64,000 bases of DNA from Nocardioides flavescens (GCF_009823805.1 NZ_WUEK01000006.1:216325-280324), one strand, 5' to 3'. Positions 42,441 to 52,289 are shown, counted from the first letter of the stretch. Notes: a model not told the origin generated them from the sequence alone. Numbers and translations: made by a program.

Positions 42441-42953
42441 ATGCACCACCCCTTCCGCACCCTCGCGGCCGCCGCGCTCGTCGCGACCACCGCGTTCGCC
42501 GTCGCCCCCGCCGCGGGGGCCGCCACCAGCGCGGCCGCGCCGCCGGAGTGCACCAACGCCGAGCTGACGGCGTCGTACGCCGGTGGGCAGGGCGCGGCGG
42601 GCCACGTCTACGGCCGGATCGTGCTGCGCAACACCTCCGACCAGTCGTGCTGGGTCCAGGGCTACGGCGGGCTGTCGTACGTCGGGGGCACGCACGGGCG
42701 TCAGGTCGGTGCCGCGGCCGACCGCACGAAGAGCCCCACGCCGCGCACGCTCGTGGCGCCCGGCGAGCGGGTGCGCAGCCAGGTCGAGGAGACCTCCACC
42801 GGACCCTACTCCGACCAGCAGTGCGACCCGCAGAAGGTCGCGGGGTTCCGGGTCTACCTGCCGGACGAGACCCGCTCGCAGTTCGTGGAGCACCCGACCA
42901 CCGGGTGCGCCGACACCGACGTGCACCTGCTGTCGCACAAGGCCTACCGCTGA
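42441..42953 (+). CDS. Secreted DUF4232 protein
   Basis: Signal peptide (residues 1-28, cleavage near AGAAT), then a beta-sandwich domain of the DUF4232 family: CTNAELTASY, IVLRNTSDQSCWVQGYGGLSYV. Six cysteines, probably paired outside the cell. Function unknown. GAGGAGGAG provides the ribosome site. Its last 10 bp overlap the convergent regulator gene. Confidence 0.82.
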   Translation: MHHPFRTLAAAALVATTAFAVAPAAGAATSAAAPPECTNAELTASYAGGQGAAGHVYGRIVLRNTSDQSCWVQGYGGLSYVGGTHGRQVGAAADRTKSPTPRTLVAPGERVRSQVEETSTGPYSDQQCDPQKVAGFRVYLPDETRSQFVEHPTTGCADTDVHLLSHKAYR

Positions 42954-43777
42954 GGCGACACCACGTCGAGCAGCTGGAGACGCTCGTGGCTGGGCGTGCC
43001 CGGCACCGCCGTGTAGACGAGCAGGTGGTGGGACTGGCCGGTGTCGACCAGGCTCTGGCAGGTCAGCTCGAGCGGTCCGACGTCGGGGTGCAGGAAGCGC
43101 TTGGTCTCCCGCGGGGTGATGCCGACCTCGTGGCGCGCCCACACCTCACGGAACTCCTCGCTCTGCTCGAGCAGGAGCTCCGCGAGGTGGGCGGCGCGCG
43201 AGGCGGGCCCGCGCAGGGCGAGGAGGCCGCGCAGCCCCGAGGCCCACATCCGGCTCAGGAACTCGTGCTCGTCGGGGTCGTAGCGGGCCCGGGTCGCCGG
43301 GTCGGTGAACCATCGGTAGCCGAGGCTGCGCGCCGGTCCGACGTACGACGTGAGGTCGCCGGTGAGCGCGACGCCGAGCCGGGTCTGGCGCAGCGTCTCG
43401 CCGAGCTCGCTGACGACCTCGGCCGGGGTGTCGTCGAGGCGGTCGAGGATGCGCAGCAGCCCCGGGGACACGTGGTCGCCGGGTGACCCGCGACCGGGCG
43501 CGGGGTGTCCGGTGAGCCGGAACAGGTGGTCGCGCTCGTCCAGGTCGAGCCGGAGCCCCTGCGCGATCGCGGCGACCATCTGCGCGGAGGGCTGGGGGCC
43601 GCGCTCCTGCTCGAGCCGGGAGTAGTAGTCGGTCGACATGTGGCACAGGCCCGCGACCTCCTCACGCCGCAGGCCGCTCGTGCGACGTCGCTGGCCACGT
43701 GGCAGGCCGACGTCCTCGGGCTGCAGCGCCTCGCGGCGGCTGCGCAGGAAGCCGGCCAGGCCGGAGCGGTCGATCAC
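42944..43777 (-). CDS. XRE-family regulator with MmyB-like ligand domain
   Basis: 277 residues. An N-terminal helix-turn-helix ([27 protein letters not shown] at about 32-58) and a C-terminal MmyB/MltR-type domain ([13 protein letters not shown] ... [16 protein letters not shown]) that binds small fatty-acid-like ligands in known structures. It is divergent from the SDR gene at 43922, which it probably controls. GTG 43777 with AGGAAGGA upstream. Confidence 0.88.
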   Translation of the reverse strand: MIDRSGLAGFLRSRREALQPEDVGLPRGQRRRTSGLRREEVAGLCHMSTDYYSRLEQERGPQPSAQMVAAIAQGLRLDLDERDHLFRLTGHPAPGRGSPGDHVSPGLLRILDRLDDTPAEVVSELGETLRQTRLGVALTGDLTSYVGPARSLGYRWFTDPATRARYDPDEHEFLSRMWASGLRGLLALRGPASRAAHLAELLLEQSEEFREVWARHEVGITPRETKRFLHPDVGPLELTCQSLVDTGQSHHLLVYTAVPGTPSHERLQLLDVVSPQR

Positions 43778-43809
43778 GTGTCCTTCCTACCCGGACCCCG
43801 AGCCCGGAG

Positions 43810-43830
43810 CCACGGACTGACAGACCGTGG
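43810..43830. promoter_or_regulatory. Candidate operator between the XRE and SDR genes
   Basis: CCACGG and CCGTGG with a 9-bp spacer: a 21-bp inverted repeat in the 144-bp divergent gap, 33 bp from the regulator start. Confidence 0.5.
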
Positions 43831-43921
43831 TTGCGCCCCGCGGCGCGAGGCAGCGTGGTGCCCGACCGCAGCCCGCACCCCGGCGGACCGTCCCCGAGGA
43901 GGGCTGCACCCAGGAGACGAC

Positions 43922-44872
43922 ATGCCCCGCACCCAGCCCGACCCGACCGTTCCCGACCTCACCGGTCGGCGCGTGGTCGTCACCGGCGCCAGCGACGGGA
44001 TGGGTCTGCGGCTCGCCGCCCGGCTCGCCGGTGCGGGCGCCGACCTGGTGCTGCCGGTCCGCAACCGCGCCAAGGGCGACGCAGCCGTGGCTTCGATCCG
44101 CGACGAGCACCCGCAAGCACGCGTGACGCTGCGCGAGCTCGACCTCGCCTCGCTCGCGTCGGTGGCCCGCCTCGGCGAGGCGCTGCGCGCCGAGGGAGAT
44201 CCCGTCCACGTCCTCATCGCCAACGCAGGGGTGATGGCGCCCCCGGAGCGCCGCACGAGCCCGGACGGGTTCGAGCTGCAGCTCGCGACCAACCACCTCG
44301 GGCACGTCGCCCTCGTGGCGCACCTGATGCCGTTGCTCGTCGCCGGGCGGGGACGGGTGACCTCGGTGACGAGCGTGGCCGCGAACCGCGGCACGGTGCG
44401 CTGGGACGACCTGAACTGGGAGCGCGACTACCACCCGTTCCGCGCGTACGCCTCCTCGAAGGTCGCGGTGGGGCTCTTCGCCCTCGAGCTCGAACGCCGC
44501 AGCGCCGCGGGCGGCTGGGGCGTCACCAGCAACTTGGTGCACCCGGGCGTCGCGCCGACCAACCTGCTCGCCGCCCAGCCCGAGCTGGGACGTGCGGAGG
44601 ACAGTCGCGAGGTCCGGCTGATCCGGGCGCTGTCACGCCGCGGGATCCTGGTCGGCACCCCCGAGTCGGCCACGGGTCCGGCGCTGCTCGCCGCCACGTC
44701 GCCCGAGGCGGTGGGCGGAGGCTTCTACGGTCCGCGCGGTCTCGGGCACCTCGGCGGCCCGCCGGCTGAGCAGCGGCCCTACCGGTCGCTGCGCAGCGCG
44801 GAGGACGGCGCGCGCATCTGGGAGGTCAGCGAGGAGATGACGGGACTGGCCATCTCGGGTACCGCCGTGTGA
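43922..44872 (+). CDS. Short-chain dehydrogenase/reductase (retinol-dehydrogenase-like)
   Basis: 316 residues. Cofactor motif TGASDGMG (about 22-29), NAGVM, catalytic Ser in VTSVAA and YASSK with catalytic Tyr and Lys; RNRAKGD suggests NADP preference. Substrate unknown; MmyB-type regulators with a divergent SDR are a common pair in actinobacteria. ATG 43922 with CAGGAGA upstream. Confidence 0.88.
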   Translation: MPRTQPDPTVPDLTGRRVVVTGASDGMGLRLAARLAGAGADLVLPVRNRAKGDAAVASIRDEHPQARVTLRELDLASLASVARLGEALRAEGDPVHVLIANAGVMAPPERRTSPDGFELQLATNHLGHVALVAHLMPLLVAGRGRVTSVTSVAANRGTVRWDDLNWERDYHPFRAYASSKVAVGLFALELERRSAAGGWGVTSNLVHPGVAPTNLLAAQPELGRAEDSREVRLIRALSRRGILVGTPESATGPALLAATSPEAVGGGFYGPRGLGHLGGPPAEQRPYRSLRSAEDGARIWEVSEEMTGLAISGTAV

Positions 44873-45117
44873 TGAGCGGCACAGATTCAGACGCAGAGTC
44901 AGACGCGGAGTCCGGCGTTACGTCGGAGGAGGCCGAGATCGACCCGGAGGACGAGGCGGCGATCGCCGAGGAGCGGGAGCGACGCCTCGACCCCGACAAC
45001 CGGCCCGACCACGCCGAGGTGGACAACACCGACCGCGACTTCGACGCGGCCAAGGGGATGTTCACCGACTCCGAGGACTACGAGCAGACCGACGAGGAGT
45101 TCAGCACCGAGGTCTGA
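44872..45117 (+). CDS. Small acidic protein of unknown function
   Basis: 81 residues, strongly acidic (Asp/Glu about one third), no membrane span. The motif NRPDHAEVDNTDRDFDAAKGMFTDSEDYE looks conserved in type but I cannot name a family. ATG 44872 shares a base with the SDR stop (TGATG); GTG 44869 (GTGA) is also possible. Confidence 0.65.
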   Translation: MSGTDSDAESDAESGVTSEEAEIDPEDEAAIAEERERRLDPDNRPDHAEVDNTDRDFDAAKGMFTDSEDYEQTDEEFSTEV

Positions 45118-45160
45118 GCGCTGATTCCCGGGCTCTTCGGGGGCCTGAGACACTGGAGGG

Positions 45161-46423
45161 GTGAGCAGCACGCCCTCCAGCGCCGACGTCCTCGTCGTGG
45201 GAGCCGGTCCGGCCGGGTCGGCCGCGGCGGCCTGGGCGGCCAGGGGCGGCGCCGACGTGGTGCTCGCCGACGCGGCGGTCTTCCCCCGCGACAAGACCTG
45301 CGGCGACGGACTGACGCCGCGCGCGGTCCACGAGATGACCGCGCTCGGCCTCGAGGACTGGCTGCGGGCCCACCCGGTCAACCGGGGCCTGCGCGCCCAC
45401 GGCTTCGGGCAGACACTGCTGCTGCCCTGGTCGGCCGGACGCGGCGTCGCCTCGAGCGACACCCTGCCGGAGTGGGGCTCGGCCGTGCCGCGCACCGAGC
45501 TCGACGACCACCTGCGCACGACCGCGATCAAGTCCGGCGCGACGGCCGTCGACGGCGCCCGTGCGGTCGGCGTACGCCGCGGCTCGAACGGCGCGGTCGA
45601 GGGCGTAACGTTCCGCACCGCCACCGGCGAGAGCGAGATCGCGTGCCGCCACCTGGTCGTGGCCGACGGCGTGCGCTCGCCGCTAGGCAAGCAGCTCGGT
45701 CGCGAGTGGCACCGCGACACCGTCTACGGCGTGGCCGGACGCTCCTACGTCGCGAGCACGATGTCGGACGACCCGTGGATCAGCAGCCACCTCGAGCTGC
45801 GCGGCGAGGACGGCACCGTGCTGCCGGGCTACGGCTGGATCTTCCCGCTCGGCACCGGTGAGGTGAACCTCGGCGTCGGTGCGCTCGCGACCAGCAAGCG
45901 CCCCGCGGAGCTCGCGATCAAGCCGCTCATGGCCTACTACGCCGAGCAGCGTCGCTCCGACTTCGGCCTCTCCGGCGACCTGCGGGCCCCGACCAGCGCG
46001 CTGCTACCGATGGGCGGCGCGGTCAGCGGCGTGGCCGGGCCCAACTGGGCGCTCATCGGCGACGCGGCCGCGTGCGTCAACCCACTCAACGGGGAAGGCA
46101 TCGACTACGGCCTCGAGACCGGTCGTCTGGTGGCCGACAGCATCGCCGCCGGCGAGCGGCTCGAGACCGCGTGGCCGGCGCTGCTGCGCGAGCACTACGG
46201 CGAGGCGTTCTCGATCGCCCGGCGCCTGGCCGGTCTGACGACGGTGCCGGGCGTGCTCAAGAGCCTCGGGCCACTCGGGATGCGCTCGGACTGGCTGATG
46301 ACGCTGGCGCTGCGCTGGATGGGCAACCTCGTCACCGACGAGGACCGCGATCGGGCGGCGCGGGTCTGGCGCTGGGCCGGGCGCCGCTCCCTCGCGGTCG
46401 ACGCGCGCCCGCCGTTCAGCTGA
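45161..46423 (+). CDS. menJ: Geranylgeranyl-reductase-family flavoprotein, menaquinone reductase-like
   Basis: 420 residues. FAD motif VLVVGAGPAGSAAA at about 10, KTCGDGLTPRAV, and the second FAD site ALIGDAAACVNPLNGEGIDYGLETG. This layout is that of the geranylgeranyl reductase family, in which actinobacterial MenJ saturates the beta-isoprene unit of menaquinone. The symbol is a best guess. An acyltransferase gene follows after 3 bp, suggesting a membrane-lipid context. Confidence 0.8.
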   Translation: MSSTPSSADVLVVGAGPAGSAAAAWAARGGADVVLADAAVFPRDKTCGDGLTPRAVHEMTALGLEDWLRAHPVNRGLRAHGFGQTLLLPWSAGRGVASSDTLPEWGSAVPRTELDDHLRTTAIKSGATAVDGARAVGVRRGSNGAVEGVTFRTATGESEIACRHLVVADGVRSPLGKQLGREWHRDTVYGVAGRSYVASTMSDDPWISSHLELRGEDGTVLPGYGWIFPLGTGEVNLGVGALATSKRPAELAIKPLMAYYAEQRRSDFGLSGDLRAPTSALLPMGGAVSGVAGPNWALIGDAAACVNPLNGEGIDYGLETGRLVADSIAAGERLETAWPALLREHYGEAFSIARRLAGLTTVPGVLKSLGPLGMRSDWLMTLALRWMGNLVTDEDRDRAARVWRWAGRRSLAVDARPPFS

Positions 46424-46426
46424 GCC

Positions 46427-47245
46427 GTGGCGCGGGTCGGGCGTCGGCGCGGGGACGGGCTGCAGCGTGCGGTCGTCGCCGGCGGGCGGGGGCTGCTGCG
46501 CGCCCTCGACCTGACCGTCCGCTCGGCGGGCCACGAGCACGTGCCGGCGACCGGGCCGGTGGTGCTCGCCGCCAACCACGTGTCGTTCCCCGACTTCGTC
46601 TTCGTGCAGCAGGCGCTCCTCGCGGGTCCGGCCGGCTCGGGTGGTCGGCTCGCGCGGTTCCTGTGCCGCCACGAGATCTGGGGCGTGCCGGTGGTCGGCG
46701 CGGCGATGGACCGGATGCGCCAGGTGCCCGTCGACCGGGCCGCCCCGGCCGCGGCGTACCTCCGGGCCCGCGCGCTGCTGCGTGAGGCCGAGGCCGTCTG
46801 CGTCTTCCCGGAGGCCGGCATCTCTGCGGCGTACGTCGTGCGGGCGCTCATGCCCGGCGCCGTGGCGCTGGCGCGCGAGACCGGGGCCCCGCTGGTGCCG
46901 GTGAGCGTGTGGGGCGGGCAGCGGTTGTGGCCTCAGAAGCGCACCCTCGAGGACCCGTTCCCGCGGCCGACGCCGGCGCGCGGGCGGCTGGTCGACGTCG
47001 TGTTCCACCCGCCCCTGGCCGAGCCGACGACCGAGGCGCTGGGTCACGTGCTCCAGGCGGGGCTCGAGACGCTGCAGCGGCTGCCCGAGCACCGGCCGCG
47101 GCCGGGGGAGTGGGCGCCCTGGCACCCCGCGCACCTCGGTGGTGACGCCGTGCCGCGGGCCGAGTCCTTCGCGCTCGACGGGCTGCCGCGGGCCGCGATC
47201 GCGCCGACGTGGGGTCCCGGCCCGCCGGCTGACGGCGACGCATAG
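46427..47245 (+). CDS. 1-acyl-glycerol-3-phosphate acyltransferase (PlsC family)
   Basis: 272 residues. Catalytic NHVSFPD (His 51, Asp 56) and substrate-binding VCVFPEAGIS; both PlsC blocks intact. Transfers an acyl chain to lysophosphatidate or a related acceptor at the membrane. The C-terminal 60 residues are Pro-rich. GTG start. Confidence 0.85.
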   Translation: MARVGRRRGDGLQRAVVAGGRGLLRALDLTVRSAGHEHVPATGPVVLAANHVSFPDFVFVQQALLAGPAGSGGRLARFLCRHEIWGVPVVGAAMDRMRQVPVDRAAPAAAYLRARALLREAEAVCVFPEAGISAAYVVRALMPGAVALARETGAPLVPVSVWGGQRLWPQKRTLEDPFPRPTPARGRLVDVVFHPPLAEPTTEALGHVLQAGLETLQRLPEHRPRPGEWAPWHPAHLGGDAVPRAESFALDGLPRAAIAPTWGPGPPADGDA

Positions 47246-47248
47246 GTT
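47243..47248 (+). promoter_or_regulatory. Leaderless -10 element for the Nudix gene
   Basis: TAGGTT, 6 nt, GTG 47255. Confidence 0.5.
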
Positions 47249-47254
47249 GGAGCG

Positions 47255-48205
47255 GTGGGCGAGAAGCGGCAGGCACGGCCGACGCGCCCGGTGCGCAAGG
47301 TCCAGCGCGTCGCGGCGTACGCCGTCGTGCTGCGTGAGGACCGCATCCTGCTGAGCCGCCTCGCCGACCGGCTCACCTCCAAGGAGCTGTGGACGCTACC
47401 CGGCGGCGGCGTCGAGCACGGCGAGGACCCGCGTGACGCCGTCGTGCGCGAGGTGCACGAGGAGACCGGTCTCGACGTCGAGATCGGCGAGACCGCCCAC
47501 GTCTACTCCGCCCACGTGCGCAACGCCTGGCGCCACGGACGCCGCGCCGACTCCCACGCGCTGCGCATCGTCTACGACGGCTGGGTGCCCGTCGACAGCC
47601 CCGAGCCGCACGTCGTCGAGGTCGACGGCTCGACCATGGACGCCGCCTGGAAGCCGCTCGCCGACGTCCTCGACGGCACCGTGCCGACCGTGCCGATGGT
47701 GGCCGAGGTGCTGGCCGAGCACCGGCCGTTCCGCCTGCAGCGGGTCGCGGCGTACGCCCTGGTGACGCGGGGCTCCGACACGGGAGACGGGCCCGGGGTC
47801 GAGGTGCTGCTGACCCGGCTCTCGGCGCGGGGGCCGCACCCCGGGGCCTGGACGCTGCCCGGTGGCGGCATCGACCACGGCGAGGACCCGCGCGACGCGG
47901 TCGTGCGCGAGGTGCACGAGGAGACCGGTCTGACCGCGCGGCCCGGCGAAGTGCTCGACGTGGTCTCGAGCCACTTCGAGGGCACGGCGCCGTCGGGGCG
48001 CCGCGAGGACTTCCACGCGGTGATGGTCGTCTTCGACGCCGCTGTGGACGCTGGCGAGCCTCGGGTCGTCGAGCAGGACGGCACCACCGCGGAGGCGGCG
48101 TGGGTGCCGCTGGCGCGGCTGGGGGAGATGGACGTGCGCCCGGTCGTCGCGCGCGCTCTCGAGACGCGGCGCCGCCGCGCTGCCGGTGTCGGTGGGCCGA
48201 CGTAG
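47255..48205 (+). CDS. Tandem Nudix hydrolase
   Basis: 316 residues with two complete Nudix domains (about 17-155 and 158-305). Both hold an intact Nudix box, GGGVEHGEDPRDAVVREVHEE and GGGIDHGEDPRDAVVREVHEE less their last residues, so both could hydrolyse a nucleoside-diphosphate derivative. The near identity of the two boxes points to an internal duplication. Substrate unknown. Confidence 0.88.
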   Translation: MGEKRQARPTRPVRKVQRVAAYAVVLREDRILLSRLADRLTSKELWTLPGGGVEHGEDPRDAVVREVHEETGLDVEIGETAHVYSAHVRNAWRHGRRADSHALRIVYDGWVPVDSPEPHVVEVDGSTMDAAWKPLADVLDGTVPTVPMVAEVLAEHRPFRLQRVAAYALVTRGSDTGDGPGVEVLLTRLSARGPHPGAWTLPGGGIDHGEDPRDAVVREVHEETGLTARPGEVLDVVSSHFEGTAPSGRREDFHAVMVVFDAAVDAGEPRVVEQDGTTAEAAWVPLARLGEMDVRPVVARALETRRRRAAGVGGPT

Positions 48206-48208
48206 ATT
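48203..48208 (+). promoter_or_regulatory. Leaderless -10 element for the transhydrogenase gene
   Basis: TAGATT, 6 nt, GTG 48215; it overlaps the end of the Nudix gene. Confidence 0.5.
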
Positions 48209-48214
48209 GCAGGA

Positions 48215-49486
48215 GTGAGCGAGACCGTCTTCACCTACGGCGCCCCCGGGCTCAAGTTCGGCGCGGGCGCGAGTGCCGAGGTCGGCCACGACCTCTCGAC
48301 GTACGGCGTCACGCGGGCGCTGCTCGTCACCGACGCCGGCGTGATGGCGACCGGCCACCCGACCCGGATCGCCGAGCAGATCGGCGCCCACGGCATCGAG
48401 ACCGTCGTCTTCGACGGCGCGCGCGTCGAGCCCACCGACACCTCGATGGAGGAGGCGATCGCCTTCGCCCGCGACGCCGGGCCCTTCGACGGGGTCGTCG
48501 CGGTCGGCGGCGGCTCCTCGATCGACACCGCCAAGGCGGTCGCGCTGCTGCTCACCAACCCCGGCGAGCTCATGGACTACGTCAACGCCCCGGTCGGCAA
48601 GGCGCGTGCGCCCGAGAAGCCGCTGTTGCCGCTGGTCGCCGTGCCGACCACCACCGGCACGGGCAGCGAGAGCACGACCGTGTGCGTGCTCGACGTGCTC
48701 TCGCTCCACGTCAAGACCGGCATCAGCCACCCGGCGCTGCGTCCCCGCCTCGCCGTCGTCGACCCGTCGCTGGCCGTCTCGCAGCCCGCGATGGTCGTGG
48801 CCGCCTCGGGCATGGACATCCTGTGCCACGCCCTCGAGAGCTGGACGGCGAAGTGGTTCGGCGACTTCGACGCCAAGACCCCCGAGCAGCGGGTGCCCTA
48901 CTGCGGCGCCAACCCGATCTCGGACCTGTGGGTGCAGGAGTCGCTGCGGCTGCTGTCCGGCACCTTCCGGCGCGCCGTGCGCGAGGACGACGGGCCGGCC
49001 CGTGACGAGGCGCGCGAGCAGATGGCGCTCGCGGCGACGTTCGCCGGGATGGGCTTCGGCAACGCGGGACTGCACATCCCGCACGCCAACGCCTACCCGA
49101 TCGCCGGGCGGGTGCGGTCCTACGTCCCCGACGGCTACCCCGAGGGCGAGGCGATCGTGCCGCACGGCATGGCGGTGGTGCTGACGGCGCCGGAGGCGTT
49201 CCGGTTCACCTTCGAGGCCAGCCCCGAGCGGCACCTCGCGGCCGCGCGGCTGCTCGAGCCCGACGTGAGTGGAGACGGACCCGACGTGCTGCCCGGGGTG
49301 CTGACCCGGCTGATGCGCGACATCGGCATCCCCAACGGCCTCGGCGAGGTCGGCTACACCGAGTCCGACGTCGACGACCTCGTGGCCGGCGCAGTGCAGC
49401 AGCAGCGCCTCCTGGCCGGTGCGCCCAAGGTGCCCACGGACGAGGACCTGGCGCGGGTGTTCGCCGGCTCGATGGAACACTGGTGA
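48215..49486 (+). CDS. Iron-dependent alcohol dehydrogenase, hydroxyacid-oxoacid transhydrogenase (ADHFE1) type
   Basis: 423 residues of the iron-containing ADH family. VGGGSSIDTAKA binds the nicotinamide cofactor; metal ligands are expected in MDILCHALESW, the LHIPHANAYPI block and VPHGMAVV. The long spacing and the NAPVGKA and PYCGANPISD blocks are those of hydroxyacid-oxoacid transhydrogenase, which passes hydride from 4-hydroxybutyrate to 2-oxoglutarate, giving succinic semialdehyde and D-2-hydroxyglutarate. Followed after 1 bp by a D-2-hydroxyacid dehydrogenase. Confidence 0.8.
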   Translation: MSETVFTYGAPGLKFGAGASAEVGHDLSTYGVTRALLVTDAGVMATGHPTRIAEQIGAHGIETVVFDGARVEPTDTSMEEAIAFARDAGPFDGVVAVGGGSSIDTAKAVALLLTNPGELMDYVNAPVGKARAPEKPLLPLVAVPTTTGTGSESTTVCVLDVLSLHVKTGISHPALRPRLAVVDPSLAVSQPAMVVAASGMDILCHALESWTAKWFGDFDAKTPEQRVPYCGANPISDLWVQESLRLLSGTFRRAVREDDGPARDEAREQMALAATFAGMGFGNAGLHIPHANAYPIAGRVRSYVPDGYPEGEAIVPHGMAVVLTAPEAFRFTFEASPERHLAAARLLEPDVSGDGPDVLPGVLTRLMRDIGIPNGLGEVGYTESDVDDLVAGAVQQQRLLAGAPKVPTDEDLARVFAGSMEHW

Positions 49487-49487
49487 G

Positions 49488-52289
49488 GTGAGCTCCACCG
49501 TCGAGACCCCGGCCGGGACGGGCGCCGCCGGCGCTTCTGACACCGCCGACGTGGTCGCCGAGCTGCGCGCCCGCGGCGTGAGCGACGTCGACGACTCGCC
49601 ACTGGCCCGTGCCCTCTACTCCACCGACGCCTCGCTCTACCGGATCCTGCCGCAGGTCGTCGTCCGCCCCCGCGAGGCCGACGAGCTCGACGCGGTCCTC
49701 GACGCGGCCCGCGTCACGCAGACCCCGATCACCATGCGCGGCGCCGGCACCTCCATCGCCGGCAACGCCGTGGGCCCCGGCATCGTCGTCGACACCCGAC
49801 GCCACCTCGACCGGGTGCTCGAGATCGACCCCGAGGCCCGCACCGCCCGCGTCCAGCCCGGCGTCGTGCACGCCGACCTGCAGCGTGCGGCCGCGCCGCA
49901 CGGGCTGCGCTTCGGCCCCGACCCGTCCACGCACCCCCGCTGCACCATCGGCGGGATGATCGGCAACAACGCCTGCGGCTCACGGGCCCTCGGCTACGGC
50001 CGCACCGTCGACAACGTCGTCGCCCTCGACGCGGCCTTCGGACCCGGGGCGGGCAGCCGGGCCGACGTCGAGGCCGGTCTCGCCCGCGTCGTCGACGGCC
50101 ACCTCGGCCACGTGCGCACGACGTTCGGCCGCTTCGGGCGCCAGGTCAGCGGCTACTCCCTCGAGCACCTGCTGCCCGAGCGCGGCCGCTCCCTCGACCG
50201 GCTCCTCGCCGGGTCCGAGGGCACCCTCGCGCTGATCCGCGAGGCCACCGTGCGCCTGGTCGAGGACCCGGCCGACCCTCAGCTCGTGGTGCTCGGCTAC
50301 CCCTCGATGATCGAGGCCGCCGACGCCGTGCCCGCCCTGCTGGCCGCCACCGTTGGGCAGGAGGACGCCGCGATGACGGCGTGCGAGGGGCTCGACGCGC
50401 GGATCGTCGAGCTGGTCCGCGCCAAGGGCAACGCGGTGCCCGACCTGCCGCCCGGCGCCGGGTGGCTCTTCGTCGAGCTGGTCGGCCCCGACGCCCGCGC
50501 TCTGGTCGGCCGGGTCGTCGCCGAGTCCGGCGCCCTCGGCCACCGCCACGTCGGCTCCGCCGCCGAGGCGACCGCGCTGTGGCGCATCCGCGAGGACGGC
50601 GCCGGGCTCGCCGCCCGCTCCCTGAAGACCCCGGCGTACTCCGGCTGGGAGGACGCCGCCGTGCCGCCCGAGCGGCTCGGCGCCTGGCTGCGCGACTTCG
50701 ACGGCCTGCTGCGCGACCACGACCTCGACGGGGTGCCCTACGGCCACTTCGCGGACGGGTGCGTCCACGTGCGCATCGACTTCCCGTTCGCGCCCGGCGA
50801 CGCCGGGTCCTCGCGGGTCTTCCGCGACTTCCTCACCGCCTGCGCGCTGAAGCTGCGCGAGCACGGCGGCTCGCTGTCGGGCGAGCACGGCGACGGCCGC
50901 GCGCGCTCGGAGCTGATGCCGCTGATGTACGACGCCGAGTCGCTCCGGCTCTTCGCCGCCGTCAAGGCGGTCTGCGACCCCACCAACCTGCTCAACCCCG
51001 GCAACATCGTCGACCCGGACCCGCTCGACGAGGCCCTGCGACCGGTGCGCGAGCGGCTGCCGATCACGCCGCTGCTGCGCCTGCCCCACGACGGCGGCTC
51101 GCTCGGCGACGCCGTGCACCGCTGCACCGGCGTCGGCAAGTGCGTGGCGCCGCGCACCACCGGGGTCATGTGCCCCTCCTACCTCGCCACCCACGAGGAG
51201 AAGGACTCCACCCGCGGCCGCGCGCGCGTGCTGCAGGAGGCCGTCACCGGGGGGCTGCCCGGCGGTCTCGCCGACCCGGCGGTCACCGACGCGCTCGACC
51301 TGTGCCTGGCTTGCAAGGGGTGCGCCTCCGACTGCCCGACCGGTGTCGACATGGCGACGTACAAGGCCGAGGCGCTGCACCAGAAGCACGACGTGCAGGG
51401 CGTGCGCCGTCCCCGCAGCCACCACCTGCTCGGCCGGCTGCCGCGCTGGGCCGACCTCGCCGCGCCGGTGGCGCCGCTGGCCAACGCCCTCACCCGCCTC
51501 GGACCGGTCGCCCGGATCGCCCGCGCCACGGCCGGCATCGACCAGCGCCGCTCGATCCCGGCCTTCGCGCGTCGTACGCTGCGCCGCTCCGCGCCCCCGG
51601 TCACCGGCACGCCCGACGTGTGGATCTGGGCCGACTCCTTCAGCGACCACTTCTTCCCGGGCAACGGGCACGCGGCGATCGAGTTCCTCGAGGCGCGGGG
51701 CCTCACCGCCCGGGTCGTCCCCGCCGACGCGTGCTGCGGCCTGACCCTGATCTCGACCGGCCAGCTCGACGCCGCGCGCACCCTGATGCGTCGTACGGTC
51801 GAGCGGCTGCGGCCCTACGTCGCCTCGGGGGTGCCAGTGATCGGTCTCGAGCCGTCGTGCCTGGCCACCCTGCGCAGCGACGCCGAGGAGCTCGTCGGCG
51901 AGATGCCCGACGTGCTGACCTTTGCCGAGCTCGTCACCCGCCTCGACCTCGAGCTCCCCGACCTCACCGGCGTCGAGGTCGTCGCCCAGCCGCACTGCCA
52001 CCACCACGCCGTCCTCGGCTGGGCCGCCGACCAGGCCCTGCTCGAGAAGGCCGGCGCCACCGTCACCCGGGTCGCCGGCTGCTGCGGCCTCGCCGGCAAC
52101 TTCGGCATGGAGCAGGGCCACTACGACGTCTCCGTCGCCGTCGCCGAGACCCACCTGCTCCCGGCCGTCCGCTCCCACCCCGACGCCGTCGTCCTCGCCG
52201 ACGGCATGTCGTGTCGCGTCCAGCTCGACGACCTCGCCGACGTCCCCACCCTCCACCTCGCCGAGCTGTTCGCCTCGCGAGTGCGCTGA
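49488..52289 (+). CDS. FAD/iron-sulfur D-2-hydroxyacid dehydrogenase (YdiJ / D-2-hydroxyglutarate dehydrogenase-like)
   Basis: 933 residues in three parts: FAD-binding PCMH domain (PITMRGAGTSIAGNAVG; GGMIGNNACGSRALGYG), FAD-linked oxidase C-terminal domain (GHFADGCVHVRIDFP; SGEHGDGRARSE), then a ferredoxin-like segment (CLACKGCASDCPTG) and CCG domains (CCGLTLIS; CCGLAGNFG). This fused layout matches YdiJ, which oxidises D-2-hydroxyglutarate. Start GTG 49488; AACACT lies 6 nt before it. It ends just before a repeat-rich gap. Confidence 0.88.
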   Translation: MSSTVETPAGTGAAGASDTADVVAELRARGVSDVDDSPLARALYSTDASLYRILPQVVVRPREADELDAVLDAARVTQTPITMRGAGTSIAGNAVGPGIVVDTRRHLDRVLEIDPEARTARVQPGVVHADLQRAAAPHGLRFGPDPSTHPRCTIGGMIGNNACGSRALGYGRTVDNVVALDAAFGPGAGSRADVEAGLARVVDGHLGHVRTTFGRFGRQVSGYSLEHLLPERGRSLDRLLAGSEGTLALIREATVRLVEDPADPQLVVLGYPSMIEAADAVPALLAATVGQEDAAMTACEGLDARIVELVRAKGNAVPDLPPGAGWLFVELVGPDARALVGRVVAESGALGHRHVGSAAEATALWRIREDGAGLAARSLKTPAYSGWEDAAVPPERLGAWLRDFDGLLRDHDLDGVPYGHFADGCVHVRIDFPFAPGDAGSSRVFRDFLTACALKLREHGGSLSGEHGDGRARSELMPLMYDAESLRLFAAVKAVCDPTNLLNPGNIVDPDPLDEALRPVRERLPITPLLRLPHDGGSLGDAVHRCTGVGKCVAPRTTGVMCPSYLATHEEKDSTRGRARVLQEAVTGGLPGGLADPAVTDALDLCLACKGCASDCPTGVDMATYKAEALHQKHDVQGVRRPRSHHLLGRLPRWADLAAPVAPLANALTRLGPVARIARATAGIDQRRSIPAFARRTLRRSAPPVTGTPDVWIWADSFSDHFFPGNGHAAIEFLEARGLTARVVPADACCGLTLISTGQLDAARTLMRRTVERLRPYVASGVPVIGLEPSCLATLRSDAEELVGEMPDVLTFAELVTRLDLELPDLTGVEVVAQPHCHHHAVLGWAADQALLEKAGATVTRVAGCCGLAGNFGMEQGHYDVSVAVAETHLLPAVRSHPDAVVLADGMSCRVQLDDLADVPTLHLAELFASRVR

